Source of the DNA: Ensifer sp. Root278
GTDB lineage: Bacteria; Pseudomonadota; Alphaproteobacteria; Rhizobiales; Rhizobiaceae
Length of the DNA stretch: 64,000 nt
Assembly (NCBI RefSeq): GCF_001429285.1
Contig: NZ_LMJJ01000023.1
Span: 257,041 to 321,040 of the forward strand
Direction of reading: 5' to 3'
The notes beneath the pieces are model-generated. The model saw nothing but the letters and a program-made list of their open reading frames with translations. It did not search any database and was not told the DNA's origin. Positions 17,500 to 25,694 of this stretch are shown here, piece by piece; position 1 is the first letter of the stretch, and every line of letters starts with the position of its first letter. Both the position numbers and the translations under genes were made by a program.

Positions 17500-18546
17500 A
17501 TGCGCATCGCCTTTTTCGTCAACTCCATCGAGGGCGAAGAGACGGTCTATGCGACGACATCGCTTGCGCTTGCGGCACTCGCCCGTGGCCACGAGATCGT
17601 CTACGTCACCCCTGGTGATTTCATCCTGAGGCCCGATGGCCGCCTGATGATCCACGCCCTCAACCTCGGCGCGGCGAAGCCGCGCAAGGCCGAAACCTTC
17701 ATCGCCGCGTTGCGGAGCGGCGCCACGCGGCGTGAGACGCTGGACATCGCCGACGTCGACGTTCTGTTTTTGAGAAGCGACCCGTCGGAAGACGCCGGTC
17801 CGCGCCCCTGGGCCACCCAGGCGGGCGTGATTTTCGGGCGGCTTGCGGCCGAGCGCGGGGCAATCGTCGTCAACGATCCCGACGGGCTCACGCGGGCGCA
17901 GAACAAGCTCTATCTCCAGGACTTTCCCGAGATGGTTCGGCCGACCACGCTGATCTCGAAGCATATTGAGGAGATCAGGGCCTTTGTCGACGAGCACCCG
18001 GAAGGTGTCATTCTGAAGCCGCTGCAGGGCTCCGGCGGCAAGAACGTCTTCAAGGTTAGCTCCAGCCACGAGACGAACCTCAACCAGATCTTCGAGGCGG
18101 TCAGCGAGATGGGCTATGTGATCGCGCAGGAATATCTGCCGGCAGCAACGGAAGGCGACGTCAGGCTGTTCCTGATGAACGGCCGGCCGCTCAAACGCGG
18201 CGATACCTACGCTGCGGTTCGGCGCGTCCCGGCGGAAGGTGAGCTACGTTCCAACATGCATGTCAACGGCAGGCCCGTCGCCGCCGTCGTCACGCCGGAA
18301 ATGCTCGCGGTGGCCGAGCAGATGCGGCCGAAGCTGGTGCGCGACGGCATGTTCCTCGTCGGTCTCGACGTGGTCGGCGACAAGCTCGTTGAGGTCAACG
18401 TCTTTACCCCGGGAGCACTGCCTGAAATCGCCGAACTGACATCGATCGAGTTCAGCGAGGACATCATGGCGGCGCTCGAACGGAAGCTCGACATCAAACG
18501 GGCCCATGTCGGCACACTTACCAATCGCGAACTGGCCACGCTCTGA
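17500..18546 (+). CDS. ATP-grasp ligase, glutathione-synthetase-like
   Basis: A 348-residue protein with the GshB/RimK-type ATP-grasp architecture: N-terminal pre-ATP-grasp Rossmann part (MRIAFFVNSIEGEETVYATT), lysine in VILKPLQGSGGKNVFKV, and the metal-site strand VGLDVVGDKLVEVNVF near the C-terminus. It starts 8 bp after the DUF1704 gene, so it is co-transcribed. True glutathione synthetases are about 315 residues and are not usually in such operons; this probably ligates an amino acid to a peptide or small molecule. Calling it gshB would be unsafe. Confidence 0.82.
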   Translation: MRIAFFVNSIEGEETVYATTSLALAALARGHEIVYVTPGDFILRPDGRLMIHALNLGAAKPRKAETFIAALRSGATRRETLDIADVDVLFLRSDPSEDAGPRPWATQAGVIFGRLAAERGAIVVNDPDGLTRAQNKLYLQDFPEMVRPTTLISKHIEEIRAFVDEHPEGVILKPLQGSGGKNVFKVSSSHETNLNQIFEAVSEMGYVIAQEYLPAATEGDVRLFLMNGRPLKRGDTYAAVRRVPAEGELRSNMHVNGRPVAAVVTPEMLAVAEQMRPKLVRDGMFLVGLDVVGDKLVEVNVFTPGALPEIAELTSIEFSEDIMAALERKLDIKRAHVGTLTNRELATL

Positions 18547-18739
18547 CCGATAGCCGGCCTGCGACCGGGGAAATCCTACCTTTCACACTGTCAAAGCCCT
18601 GTGCGCGCGGTATAAGCGCCGCGCAACCGGATATCTTCGTGCTCCCAAGTGAAGATCAACGGCTGCCGCCGGCGCGTCCAATGCGACGCCCTCCCAAGGC
18701 CCCAAGCTCCGGCGTCAACGACATCATGAGGTTAAACCA

Positions 18740-20026
18740 TTGGCAGGTATCATCACCAAGGGCGCTGAGCCCACGCGCGCGGCCTCATCCGCGTCACCGG
18801 ACGCGACGGGCTATCGATTTGCCCTCTTCGCGCTCACCTCACTGTTCTTCATGTGGGGCTTCATCACGTGCCTGAACGACATTCTGATCCCGCATCTGAA
18901 GAACGTCTTCTCGCTCAACTACACGCAGTCGATGCTGATCCAATTCTGCTTCTTCGGCGCCTATTTCATCGTCTCGCTGCCCGCCGGCGCGCTCGTCAAG
19001 CGCATCAGCTACAAATGGGGGATCGTGCTCGGCCTCGTCATCGCCGCCATCGGCTGCGCGCTGTTCGTCCCGGCGGCAAGCTTTCGCATCTATGCGCTGT
19101 TCCTCGGTGCTCTCTTCGTGCTGGCGAGCGGCATCACGCTGCTGCAGGTTTCGGCCAACCCTTACGTGACCGTGCTTGGTCCGCCGGATACGGCCGCGAG
19201 CCGTCTGACCCTGACCCAGGCCTTCAACTCGCTCGGCACGACGCTGGCCCCGATGTTCGGTGCAACGTTGATCCTGTCGGCTGCTGTCGTCGCCACTGCC
19301 GGCGCGACGCCGGAGCAGCTCGACGCGCTGAGGCTCGCCGAAGCAAGCGCGGTCAAGATGCCCTACCTGCTTCTTGCCGCCGCCTTCCTGCTGCTTGCGG
19401 CGCTCTTCGCCGCCCTGAAGCTGCCGACCGTCGAAGTGCATGACGAGATCGAGCCGATCACCGACGGCAAGTCGGCCTGGCACTACCGCCACCTGGTCCT
19501 CGGCGCCATCGGCATCTTCGTCTATGTCGGCGCGGAGGTCAGTATCGGCAGCTTCCTCGTCAACTTCCTGAACCAGCCCGACATTGCCGGCCTCTCCGAG
19601 GCCGAAGCCGCCCATTATGTGATGTATTTCTGGGGCGGAGCGATGGTCGGCCGGTTCATCGGCGCGGTTGCGATGCGCTTCGTCGACGACGGCAAGGCGT
19701 TGGCCTTCAACGCAGTCGCAGCGATCGTGCTGTTGCTGCTAACCGTCTTTGCCGGCGGCAGCGTTGCCATGTGGTCGGTTCTGGCGATCGGGCTTTTCAA
19801 CTCGATCATGTTCCCGACGATCTTCAGCCTGGCGCTCTACGGCCTCGGGAAATATACGAGCCAGGGCTCCGGCATCCTGTGCCTGGCAATCGTCGGCGGC
19901 GCGCTGTTGCCGCTCGTTCAGGGCGGCCTTGCCGACAACATCGGCATCCACCTTGCCTTCCTGATGCCCGTCGCCTGCTATGCCTATATCGCCTTCTACG
20001 GCCTGAAGGGGCACAAGCCGACCTGA
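18740..20026 (+). CDS. Sugar:H+ symporter of the FucP/GluP family
   Basis: A 428-residue 12-helix MFS transporter. The segment [19 protein letters not shown] near residue 36 and [21 protein letters not shown] are hallmarks of the FucP/GluP group, which import L-fucose or glucose/galactose with protons. The start is a TTG at 18740 with GAGG eight bases upstream; no in-frame ATG gives the full first helix. It stands alone, so no catabolic context names the sugar. Confidence 0.85.
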   Translation: MAGIITKGAEPTRAASSASPDATGYRFALFALTSLFFMWGFITCLNDILIPHLKNVFSLNYTQSMLIQFCFFGAYFIVSLPAGALVKRISYKWGIVLGLVIAAIGCALFVPAASFRIYALFLGALFVLASGITLLQVSANPYVTVLGPPDTAASRLTLTQAFNSLGTTLAPMFGATLILSAAVVATAGATPEQLDALRLAEASAVKMPYLLLAAAFLLLAALFAALKLPTVEVHDEIEPITDGKSAWHYRHLVLGAIGIFVYVGAEVSIGSFLVNFLNQPDIAGLSEAEAAHYVMYFWGGAMVGRFIGAVAMRFVDDGKALAFNAVAAIVLLLLTVFAGGSVAMWSVLAIGLFNSIMFPTIFSLALYGLGKYTSQGSGILCLAIVGGALLPLVQGGLADNIGIHLAFLMPVACYAYIAFYGLKGHKPT

Positions 20027-20037
20027 TCTCAGAAGCC

Positions 20038-20068
20038 GCACTTCGCCGCCTCGGCGGCGAAGTGCTTT
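20038..20068 (+). terminator. Intrinsic terminator after the sugar symporter
   Basis: GCACTTCGCCGCC (20038-20050), a 2-base loop and GGCGGCGAAGTGC (20053-20065) form a perfect 13-bp stem followed by TTT. It lies 12 bases past the symporter stop and may also serve the convergent ABC operon. Confidence 0.75.
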
Positions 20069-20136
20069 CCAGCCTCTTGAATTGGTGCCGTTCCAGACGG
20101 AAACCGCTTCAAATTCTCATGGAATTGTTCTGGCGC

Positions 20137-20889
20137 CTAAAGCGACTCGTCGACGATGACGACCGGACGCCCCATGGAGCAAGCCTCCACACGCGCCTCG
20201 ACGCGGTAGACCGAGCGCAGCATGTCCGCGGTGATGACCTCATGGGTCGGGCCGCTCGCCAGCACCGAGCCGCCGCTGATGACGATCGTGTCGTCGCAGT
20301 AGCGCAGCGCATGGTTCAGGTCGTGCAGCGCGATCAGCACCGCCATGCCCGACTGCGCCGACAGGCGCTTCATGAAGCCGAGTACCTCGATCTGGCGGAA
20401 GAGATCAAGCGCCGAGGTCGGCTCGTCCATCAACAGCACTTCGGGCTTGCGCACCAGGGCCTGGGCTATGGAGACAAGCTGGCGCTGGCCACCGGAAAGC
20501 TCGCCGAGGCCGCGAAAGGCGAGGTCGGCGATCCGGAGCTCGCCGAGCACCCGGTCGATCTCGGCGAGTTCGGCGTCCTTCACCTTCCAGCCGGAACCCT
20601 GCTTGGCCGACAGAAGCACCGACTCGTAGACGGTGAGCACGGCATTGGCGCCGGTATCCTGCGGCATGTAGCAGATGCCCTCGGGCCCCTTGGACGTGTC
20701 CGAAAGGTGGACGGTGCCGGGCCCGGACGTCAGGCTTGCGATGCGCTTGAACAGCGTCGACTTGCCGGCGGCATTGGGACCGATCACCGCCGTCAGGCCA
20801 CCGCCCCTAAGGACACCTGTATTGACGTCCGACAGCACCACGCGCCGGCCATAGTTCGCACCAACCTTTTCCAGCGTCAGGCTTACCAT
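20137..20889 (-). CDS. Iron-complex type ABC transporter ATPase
   Basis: A 250-residue ATPase of the FecE/FhuC group that powers uptake of ferric siderophores, haem or cobalamin. The Walker A is GPNAAGKST near residue 38, the signature LSGGQRQLVSI, the Walker B VLLMDEPTSALD and the switch His in ALHDLNHALR. It overlaps the permease gene by seven bases and is the last gene of the operon binding protein - permease - ATPase. Confidence 0.9.
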   Translation of the reverse strand: MVSLTLEKVGANYGRRVVLSDVNTGVLRGGGLTAVIGPNAAGKSTLFKRIASLTSGPGTVHLSDTSKGPEGICYMPQDTGANAVLTVYESVLLSAKQGSGWKVKDAELAEIDRVLGELRIADLAFRGLGELSGGQRQLVSIAQALVRKPEVLLMDEPTSALDLFRQIEVLGFMKRLSAQSGMAVLIALHDLNHALRYCDDTIVISGGSVLASGPTHEVITADMLRSVYRVEARVEACSMGRPVVIVDESL

Positions 20890-21953
20890 GCACGCCTCCT
20901 GTTGGTGAAAATCAGCACGAAGAAGAAGGGCACGCCGACGAGCGCGGTGATGACGCCGATCGGCAGCACCGCGCCGGGAATCAGCATCTTGCTGACGACC
21001 GAGGTGACCGAAAGCAGCAGCGCGCCGCAGAGCACCGAGGCCGGCAGGAAGAAGCGCTGATCCTCGCCGACCAGCATGCGGGCGATATGCGGCCCGACGA
21101 GACCGACGAAACCGATCGTGCCGACGAAGGAGACCGGGATCGCCGCAAGCAGGCTGACGGTCATCATCGCCTCGAGCCTTAGCCGGCGAACATTGATGCC
21201 GAAGCTCGCCGCCTTGTCGTCGCCGAGCCGAAGCGCCGTCAGCGCCCAGGCGTGCCGTGCAAAAAGCGGCAAGGCGAACAGCAGCACGGCGCCGGTGATC
21301 CAGACCTTCGGCCAGGTTGCCTTGGTGAGGCTGCCCATCGTCCAGAACACGACCGCGGCCAGCGCTTGCTCGGAGGCGAGGTATTCGAGCAGCGACAGCG
21401 CAGCATTGAAGGTGAAGACGAGCGCGATGCCGAGCAGCACGATCGTTTCCACTGTGACGCCGCGCATGGTGGAGGCGAAGTGGATGAAGAGCGCCGCCAG
21501 CATCGCCATCAGGAAGGCGTTGATCGGCACCATGTACTGGACCGCAACCGGAAAGACCGCGACGCCGGCAACGAGGCCGAGGGCCGCGCCGAAACCGGCA
21601 GCGGCGGAGATGCCGAGCGTGAACGGACTTGCCAGCGGGTTGGCGAGGATCGTCTGCATCTGCGCGCCGGCGACCGACAGCGAGGCGCCGACCGTCACGG
21701 CCATCAGCGCGATCGGCATGCGGATGTCCCAGATCACCACCCGGAGCTGGTCGCTCACGGTTTCCGACCGGAACAGCGCCGTCAGCACATCGGCAAGCGG
21801 ATAATTTGCAGGGCCAAGCGCCATGTCGACCGCGACGGACGCAAACAGCGCGCCGACGAGACAGAAGATCAGCACCAAACGGCGCAGGACGAGCGCGCGA
21901 TAGCGCCCCCGTCCCTCAACGCCGGAAATCTGGTCAGTCATGGCAACCATCAT
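20883..21953 (-). CDS. Iron-complex type ABC transporter permease (FecCD family)
   Basis: A 356-residue inner-membrane permease with about 9-10 helices. Typical FecCD segments are GASLSVAGAQMQTILANPLASPFTLGIS (residues about 93-120, given here only as landmark), FVGTIGFVGLVGPHIAR and a short cytoplasmic C-terminus. It overlaps the binding-protein gene by four bases and the ATPase gene by seven. A single permease gene implies a homodimer. Confidence 0.88.
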   Translation of the reverse strand: MMVAMTDQISGVEGRGRYRALVLRRLVLIFCLVGALFASVAVDMALGPANYPLADVLTALFRSETVSDQLRVVIWDIRMPIALMAVTVGASLSVAGAQMQTILANPLASPFTLGISAAAGFGAALGLVAGVAVFPVAVQYMVPINAFLMAMLAALFIHFASTMRGVTVETIVLLGIALVFTFNAALSLLEYLASEQALAAVVFWTMGSLTKATWPKVWITGAVLLFALPLFARHAWALTALRLGDDKAASFGINVRRLRLEAMMTVSLLAAIPVSFVGTIGFVGLVGPHIARMLVGEDQRFFLPASVLCGALLLSVTSVVSKMLIPGAVLPIGVITALVGVPFFFVLIFTNRRRAW

Positions 21954-23095
21954 TCACCATCCTTCGGAAGCGAGACGAAGTAGCCCGGGCGATAGGTCAC
22001 CGGCAGGAACTTCTCGTGAAACTCGCGGAAAGTCCGGTCCGGGTCGATGTCGGCAAAAAGCTCCGGCTGGAACCATTTGGCAAACTGCTGGATCGGAATG
22101 AACTCGTAAGGCGCGCCGTAGAACTGATGCCAGACGGCGTGCACGTTACCTTCCTTCACCGCCTTCAGGCCGGGAAAGCCCGGGCGCTGCATCAGGCCGC
22201 GCAGACGCTCCTCAGCCGCCGCCGCATCGGCGCCACGGCCGACGCTGACGAACTGGTTGAGATCGGATTCCGCCGACCAGTTGCTGCCGGTGATGATGAC
22301 ATGATCGGGATCACTGACGATGAGCTGCTCAGGATTGAGGTCGCCGAAGGTGCCCTTGATCACGTCCGAACCGATATTGTGGCCGCCGGCCTCTTCCACC
22401 ATCTTGCCGAAATTCGCCGGACCGAAGGTTCGGCAGCAGACGACGTCGCCGGTGATACCGGGAGAGCGCTCGATGAAGACTTTCGGGCGTGCGATTGCCC
22501 CCGCCTTCTTCAGGCGGTCCGTCACCAACGCGATCTGGGCATTGCGGTATTCGATGAATTCACGCGCCTTTGCCTCGGCGCCGAAGAGTTGGCCGAGGAT
22601 TTCGACCGATTTCTCGCTGTTGGCAGCCGGATCGACGCGGAAATCGAGATAGACGACGGCGATGCCGGCAGCCGCCGCCTTTTCGATGAAGCCCGATTCC
22701 TCGACAGCCTTCTCAGCCTCGAGGTTCAGGGTCAGCACATCGGGCTTCAGCGCGATCGCCGCTTCGAGGCTGAAATCGCCTGAAGGGATATAGCCGAAAC
22801 GCGGCAGCTTCTCGATCTCGGGGAAGCGCTCGACATAGGCGGCGTAGGAATCCGGGTCCTTTTTCACGAGGTCGTCGCGCCAGCCGACGATCGTGTCGAA
22901 GACATGCTCGCCTTTCAGCGCCGCCGCGACATGGATCTGCCGCGCCTCGCCCAGCAGCACGCGCTTGGCGGGCAGCGCGATTTCGACCCGGCGGCCGGTA
23001 ACGTCGATGATTTCCGCAGCACTAGCCGGCAGAGCCGCCAGCACTATGGCGGCGATCATCGCCGACGCGATTTTCCTGAAGATCGGCATTCTCAT
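21950..23095 (-). CDS. Periplasmic iron-complex-type binding protein
   Basis: A 381-residue exported binding protein (signal peptide ending in PASAAE) of the two-lobed FecB/BtuF class, with DVTGRRVEIALPAKRVLLGEARQ at the N-terminus of the mature chain. It heads the operon with the permease and ATPase (4-bp overlap). A paralogue with the same layout lies just upstream. The paired Cys in VVCCRTFG matches CC in the paralogue (DDCCMSFG), a shared unusual feature near the ligand cleft. Ligand unknown; iron-siderophore or haem is inferred from the ABC type. Confidence 0.85.
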   Translation of the reverse strand: MRMPIFRKIASAMIAAIVLAALPASAAEIIDVTGRRVEIALPAKRVLLGEARQIHVAAALKGEHVFDTIVGWRDDLVKKDPDSYAAYVERFPEIEKLPRFGYIPSGDFSLEAAIALKPDVLTLNLEAEKAVEESGFIEKAAAAGIAVVYLDFRVDPAANSEKSVEILGQLFGAEAKAREFIEYRNAQIALVTDRLKKAGAIARPKVFIERSPGITGDVVCCRTFGPANFGKMVEEAGGHNIGSDVIKGTFGDLNPEQLIVSDPDHVIITGSNWSAESDLNQFVSVGRGADAAAAEERLRGLMQRPGFPGLKAVKEGNVHAVWHQFYGAPYEFIPIQQFAKWFQPELFADIDPDRTFREFHEKFLPVTYRPGYFVSLPKDGE

Positions 23096-23127
23096 TCCTT
23101 TCGATCGCGACGCTGCTGCTGTTTTTT

Positions 23128-23147
23128 TTAAATCGCATGCGATTTAA
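23128..23147. promoter_or_regulatory. 20-bp perfect palindrome before the ABC binding-protein gene
   Basis: TTAAATCGCA followed directly by its reverse complement, centred 43 bp upstream of the binding-protein ATG. On the plus strand it is preceded by a run of eight T, so it is not an intrinsic terminator for the minus-strand transcript. Its shape suits a homodimeric repressor (MarR-like symmetry), but the regulator is not identified. Confidence 0.55.
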
Positions 23148-23175
23148 GGACGAAAACATGCAGCAATTCAAAGTG

Positions 23176-23219
23176 CTACGGCGACCTTTGCGCGTCTAAT
23201 AAGACGCGCGGCGCCGTAG
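23176..23219 (-). terminator. Nested stem-loop between the two binding-protein genes
   Basis: An inner perfect 8-bp stem (GCGCGTCT 23190-23197 with AGACGCGC 23202-23209, loop AATA) sits inside an outer perfect 8-bp stem (CTACGGCG 23176-23183 with CGCCGTAG 23212-23219). It begins 31 bases past the stop of the upstream binding-protein gene. There is no U-run on the transcribed strand, so partial termination or 3'-end protection is more likely than full termination. Confidence 0.55.
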
Positions 23220-23249
23220 AGACCTCCCCTCCTCCGGCTGTCGATCTGC

Positions 23250-24383
23250 TTACTTGCTGGCCGTCAGCGAAACGAAGTAGCCGCTCTCATAGGGAAGCGG
23301 CAGGAAGCGCTCATGCAGCTCCTTGAACGTCGCTTCCGGGTCGAGGTCGGCGAAGAGATCCGGATGCAGCCACTTGGCGATCTGCTGGATCGCGACGAAC
23401 TGGTAGGGATTGTTGTAGAACTGGTGCCAAATGGCATGGACCTGGCCGTCCTTGACCGCCTGGACGCCGGTAAAGGCCGGGCGCTTGGTCAGGTTTTCGA
23501 GCTTGCGGGCCGCTTCCTTTACATCCGCGCCATAACCGACCCCAACCCAGGCGCCGCCCGGCACGTAACCCTGCCAGTTGCCGCCGGTGACGATGATCTG
23601 GTCCGGGTTCGCAGCGATGATCTGCTCCGGATTGACCGTGCCGAAGGTGCCGGGAATGATGTCCTTGGCCATGTTCACGCCGCCGGCGAATTCGACCATC
23701 TTGCCGAAATTCTCGTTGCCGAAGGACATGCAGCAATCGTCGGAATAACCGCCGGCGCGCTCGACGAAGACCAGCGGCTTCTTCGGGTTGGCCTTCGCCA
23801 AAACGTCGGTCACCTTGGCGATGCTTTCGGCGCGGAACTTGATGAATTCTTCGGCCTTCTCTTCCTTGCCGAGCAGCTTGCCCATCACACGCATGCTCGG
23901 CTCGGTGTTTTCCATCGGCTTTTCGCGGAAGTCGACATAGACGAGCGGGATGCCGACCTTGGCGAGCTTTTCGATGTAGCCAGCCTCCTCCGTTGCGGTC
24001 TTGGCATCGACATTCATCAAGACGACATCGGGCTTCAGCGCGACCGCCTGCTCGATGTCGAAAGTGCCGTCCTTCATGCCGCCGAAGGTCGGCAGCTTGG
24101 CGACATCAGGGTATTTCGCGAGATAGGCGGCGTAGCTTTCCGGGTCAGCCTTGGAGAGATCGTCACGCCAGCCGACGACGCGTTTGAACGGCTCGTCACG
24201 GTCGAGCGCACCGAGGAAATAGATCTGGCGCCCTTCGCCGAGGATCACGTGCTCGACCGGTACATTGACCTCGACATCGCGGCCGGTCACGTCTTTCAGC
24301 GTCACGACATCAGCGAAGGCTGCCGTTGAAAAAAGCACGCAAAAGCCCGTGGCGGCCGCAGCCACCCTGTTGAAAAACCGCAT
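23250..24383 (-). CDS. Second periplasmic iron-complex-type binding protein
   Basis: A 377-residue paralogue of the neighbouring binding protein, with a signal peptide ending STAAFAD and a mature start VVTLKDVTGRDVEVNVPVEHV. The two proteins align along their whole length, including the GWRDDL, HAIWHQFY and GYFVSL segments. The gene is separated from the downstream operon by the nested hairpin and the palindrome, so it may be expressed on its own, probably more strongly. It shares the IRO-type box region with the divergent methyltransferase. Confidence 0.85.
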   Translation of the reverse strand: MRFFNRVAAAATGFCVLFSTAAFADVVTLKDVTGRDVEVNVPVEHVILGEGRQIYFLGALDRDEPFKRVVGWRDDLSKADPESYAAYLAKYPDVAKLPTFGGMKDGTFDIEQAVALKPDVVLMNVDAKTATEEAGYIEKLAKVGIPLVYVDFREKPMENTEPSMRVMGKLLGKEEKAEEFIKFRAESIAKVTDVLAKANPKKPLVFVERAGGYSDDCCMSFGNENFGKMVEFAGGVNMAKDIIPGTFGTVNPEQIIAANPDQIIVTGGNWQGYVPGGAWVGVGYGADVKEAARKLENLTKRPAFTGVQAVKDGQVHAIWHQFYNNPYQFVAIQQIAKWLHPDLFADLDPEATFKELHERFLPLPYESGYFVSLTASK

Positions 24384-24427
24384 TGTTTTCTGCTCCGCTG
24401 GGAAAATCGACGCGATCTAATGTTTCA

Positions 24428-24442
24428 TGACTTTATTAGTCA
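24428..24442. promoter_or_regulatory. IRO-type box (RirA site), TGA-N9-TCA
   Basis: TGACTTTATTAGTCA is a 15-bp inverted repeat fitting the TGA-N9-TCA consensus of the rhizobial iron-responsive operator bound by RirA. It lies 45 bp upstream of the binding-protein ATG (24383) and 47 bp upstream of the methyltransferase ATG (24489), so it can control both directions. Confidence 0.65.
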
Positions 24443-24488
24443 ACATTTATCTTTTAGAACGCCTCCAAACAGAGACGGCGGTGTCGAC

Positions 24489-25292
24489 ATGAGCGATGTA
24501 ACGGATCGGCAGAACTACAACCTGCGGGATGAAATCAAGGCCTACTGGTCGGAGCGCGCCGCAACTTTCGATCTGTCACCGGGACATGAGATCTTCTCGG
24601 AGGAGGAGCGCGCTGCCTGGCACGCGTTGTTTCTACGCCACCTCGGACCTGGCGCCGGCCGCGCCGCGTTGGACCTTGCCAGCGGGACGGGCGTCATCTC
24701 GCACCTGCTCGACGAACTCGGCTTCAAGGTGCAGGGCCTGGATTGGGCCGAACCCATGCTCGAACGCGCCCGCGAAAAGGCCCGCAATCGTGGCCGCTCG
24801 ATCCGCTTTGCCCTCGGCGACGCCGAAAATACCATGGAGCCCGACGGCCATTACGATGTGATCGTCAACCGGCACTTGGTGTGGACACTCGTCGATCCGG
24901 CCGCAGCCTTTGCCGAATGGCTGCGCGTGCTGAAGCCGGGCGGCACGCTGCTCGTCGTCGACGGCGACTTCGTCAACTCGACGGCACTCGAGCGGCTGTT
25001 CTCGAAGCTCAGCGCCTGGGGACAACGCCTCGGCCTCTTCAGGGCGGAAACGCCGACCGGTTCACCGCAGATGATGGCGACGCATCGCAGCATTCTCTCC
25101 CGCGTGCATTTCTCCAAGGGCGCCCACGCCGAGGCCGTCGTCGAACTGTTGCAGAAGGCCGGCTTCGTCGACATCACGGTCGACAGGGACCTGCGCGAAA
25201 TCCATCGCACCCAGGCCAAGAACTGGAATGTCTTCAAGGGTCTGGCACGGCAGTCCCAGCATCGCTACGCTGTGCGCGCGGAAAAACCCTAG
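24489..25292 (+). CDS. Class I SAM-dependent methyltransferase
   Basis: A 267-residue methyltransferase. Motif I is ALDLASGTGVISHLL near residue 60, followed by the acidic residue in VQGLDWAEPML and a motif IV-like DVIVNRHLVWTL. The start at 24489 removes a 23-residue AT-rich leader that covers the IRO-type box. It is divergent from the second iron binding protein, so a role in processing or using the imported iron chelate is possible but unproven. Confidence 0.82.
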   Translation: MSDVTDRQNYNLRDEIKAYWSERAATFDLSPGHEIFSEEERAAWHALFLRHLGPGAGRAALDLASGTGVISHLLDELGFKVQGLDWAEPMLERAREKARNRGRSIRFALGDAENTMEPDGHYDVIVNRHLVWTLVDPAAAFAEWLRVLKPGGTLLVVDGDFVNSTALERLFSKLSAWGQRLGLFRAETPTGSPQMMATHRSILSRVHFSKGAHAEAVVELLQKAGFVDITVDRDLREIHRTQAKNWNVFKGLARQSQHRYAVRAEKP

Positions 25293-25396
25293 CAAAATCC
25301 TGCCATTGGGATTGCCCGATATCGGTTGATCCCCCACATGATAGGACGGAATTTCGACAGCCCTGTCGTGAACGATGAACTGAAAAAGGTAGAAAA

Positions 25397-25528
25397 ATGC
25401 GCGCTACAATCTTGTTGGCAATAGTTCTGGGCCTCGCCGCATGCTCCCAAACCGGCGGTGGCGGTTACAGCGGCAACTACGAAGGCGGCGACGGTGACTT
25501 CTATCCTGGGATCGTCGCTCCAAAGTAG
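25397..25528 (+). CDS. Small lipoprotein
   Basis: A 43-residue product beginning MRATILLAIVLGLAACSQTG: a compact lipoprotein signal with lipobox LAAC at residues 13-16, followed by a Gly/Ser/Tyr-rich stub (GGGGYSGNYEGGDGDFYPG). AAAGGTAGAA lies just before the ATG. It is too short for common gene callers but reads as a genuine rhizobial entericidin-sized lipoprotein. Function unknown. Confidence 0.6.
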   Translation: MRATILLAIVLGLAACSQTGGGGYSGNYEGGDGDFYPGIVAPK

Positions 25529-25694
25529 ACGCTGAACCACCGTAAACCGTGATCTAAGATCCCTTCCCGTCGACATTGTGCAATCCTGCGATTGGCGGGG
25601 TGGGTTCTCAATAGCTCGTCACTCGCAAGTGAATGGCCGTCATGCGATGTGGAAGAACGTCGCAGGATCGCGCGCTGGTGTACGGCCGGCCATT

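Noticed and set aside
17500-18546. Calling the ATP-grasp gene gshB
   Set aside because: It is longer than GshB, sits in an operon with a DUF1704 peptidase and a formylglutamate hydrolase, and only the fold-level motifs match.
23121-23147. T8 run plus palindrome read as an intrinsic terminator
   Set aside because: The T-run precedes the palindrome on the plus strand, and no plus-strand gene ends there; on the minus strand it becomes an A-run after the stem, so it is not a terminator.
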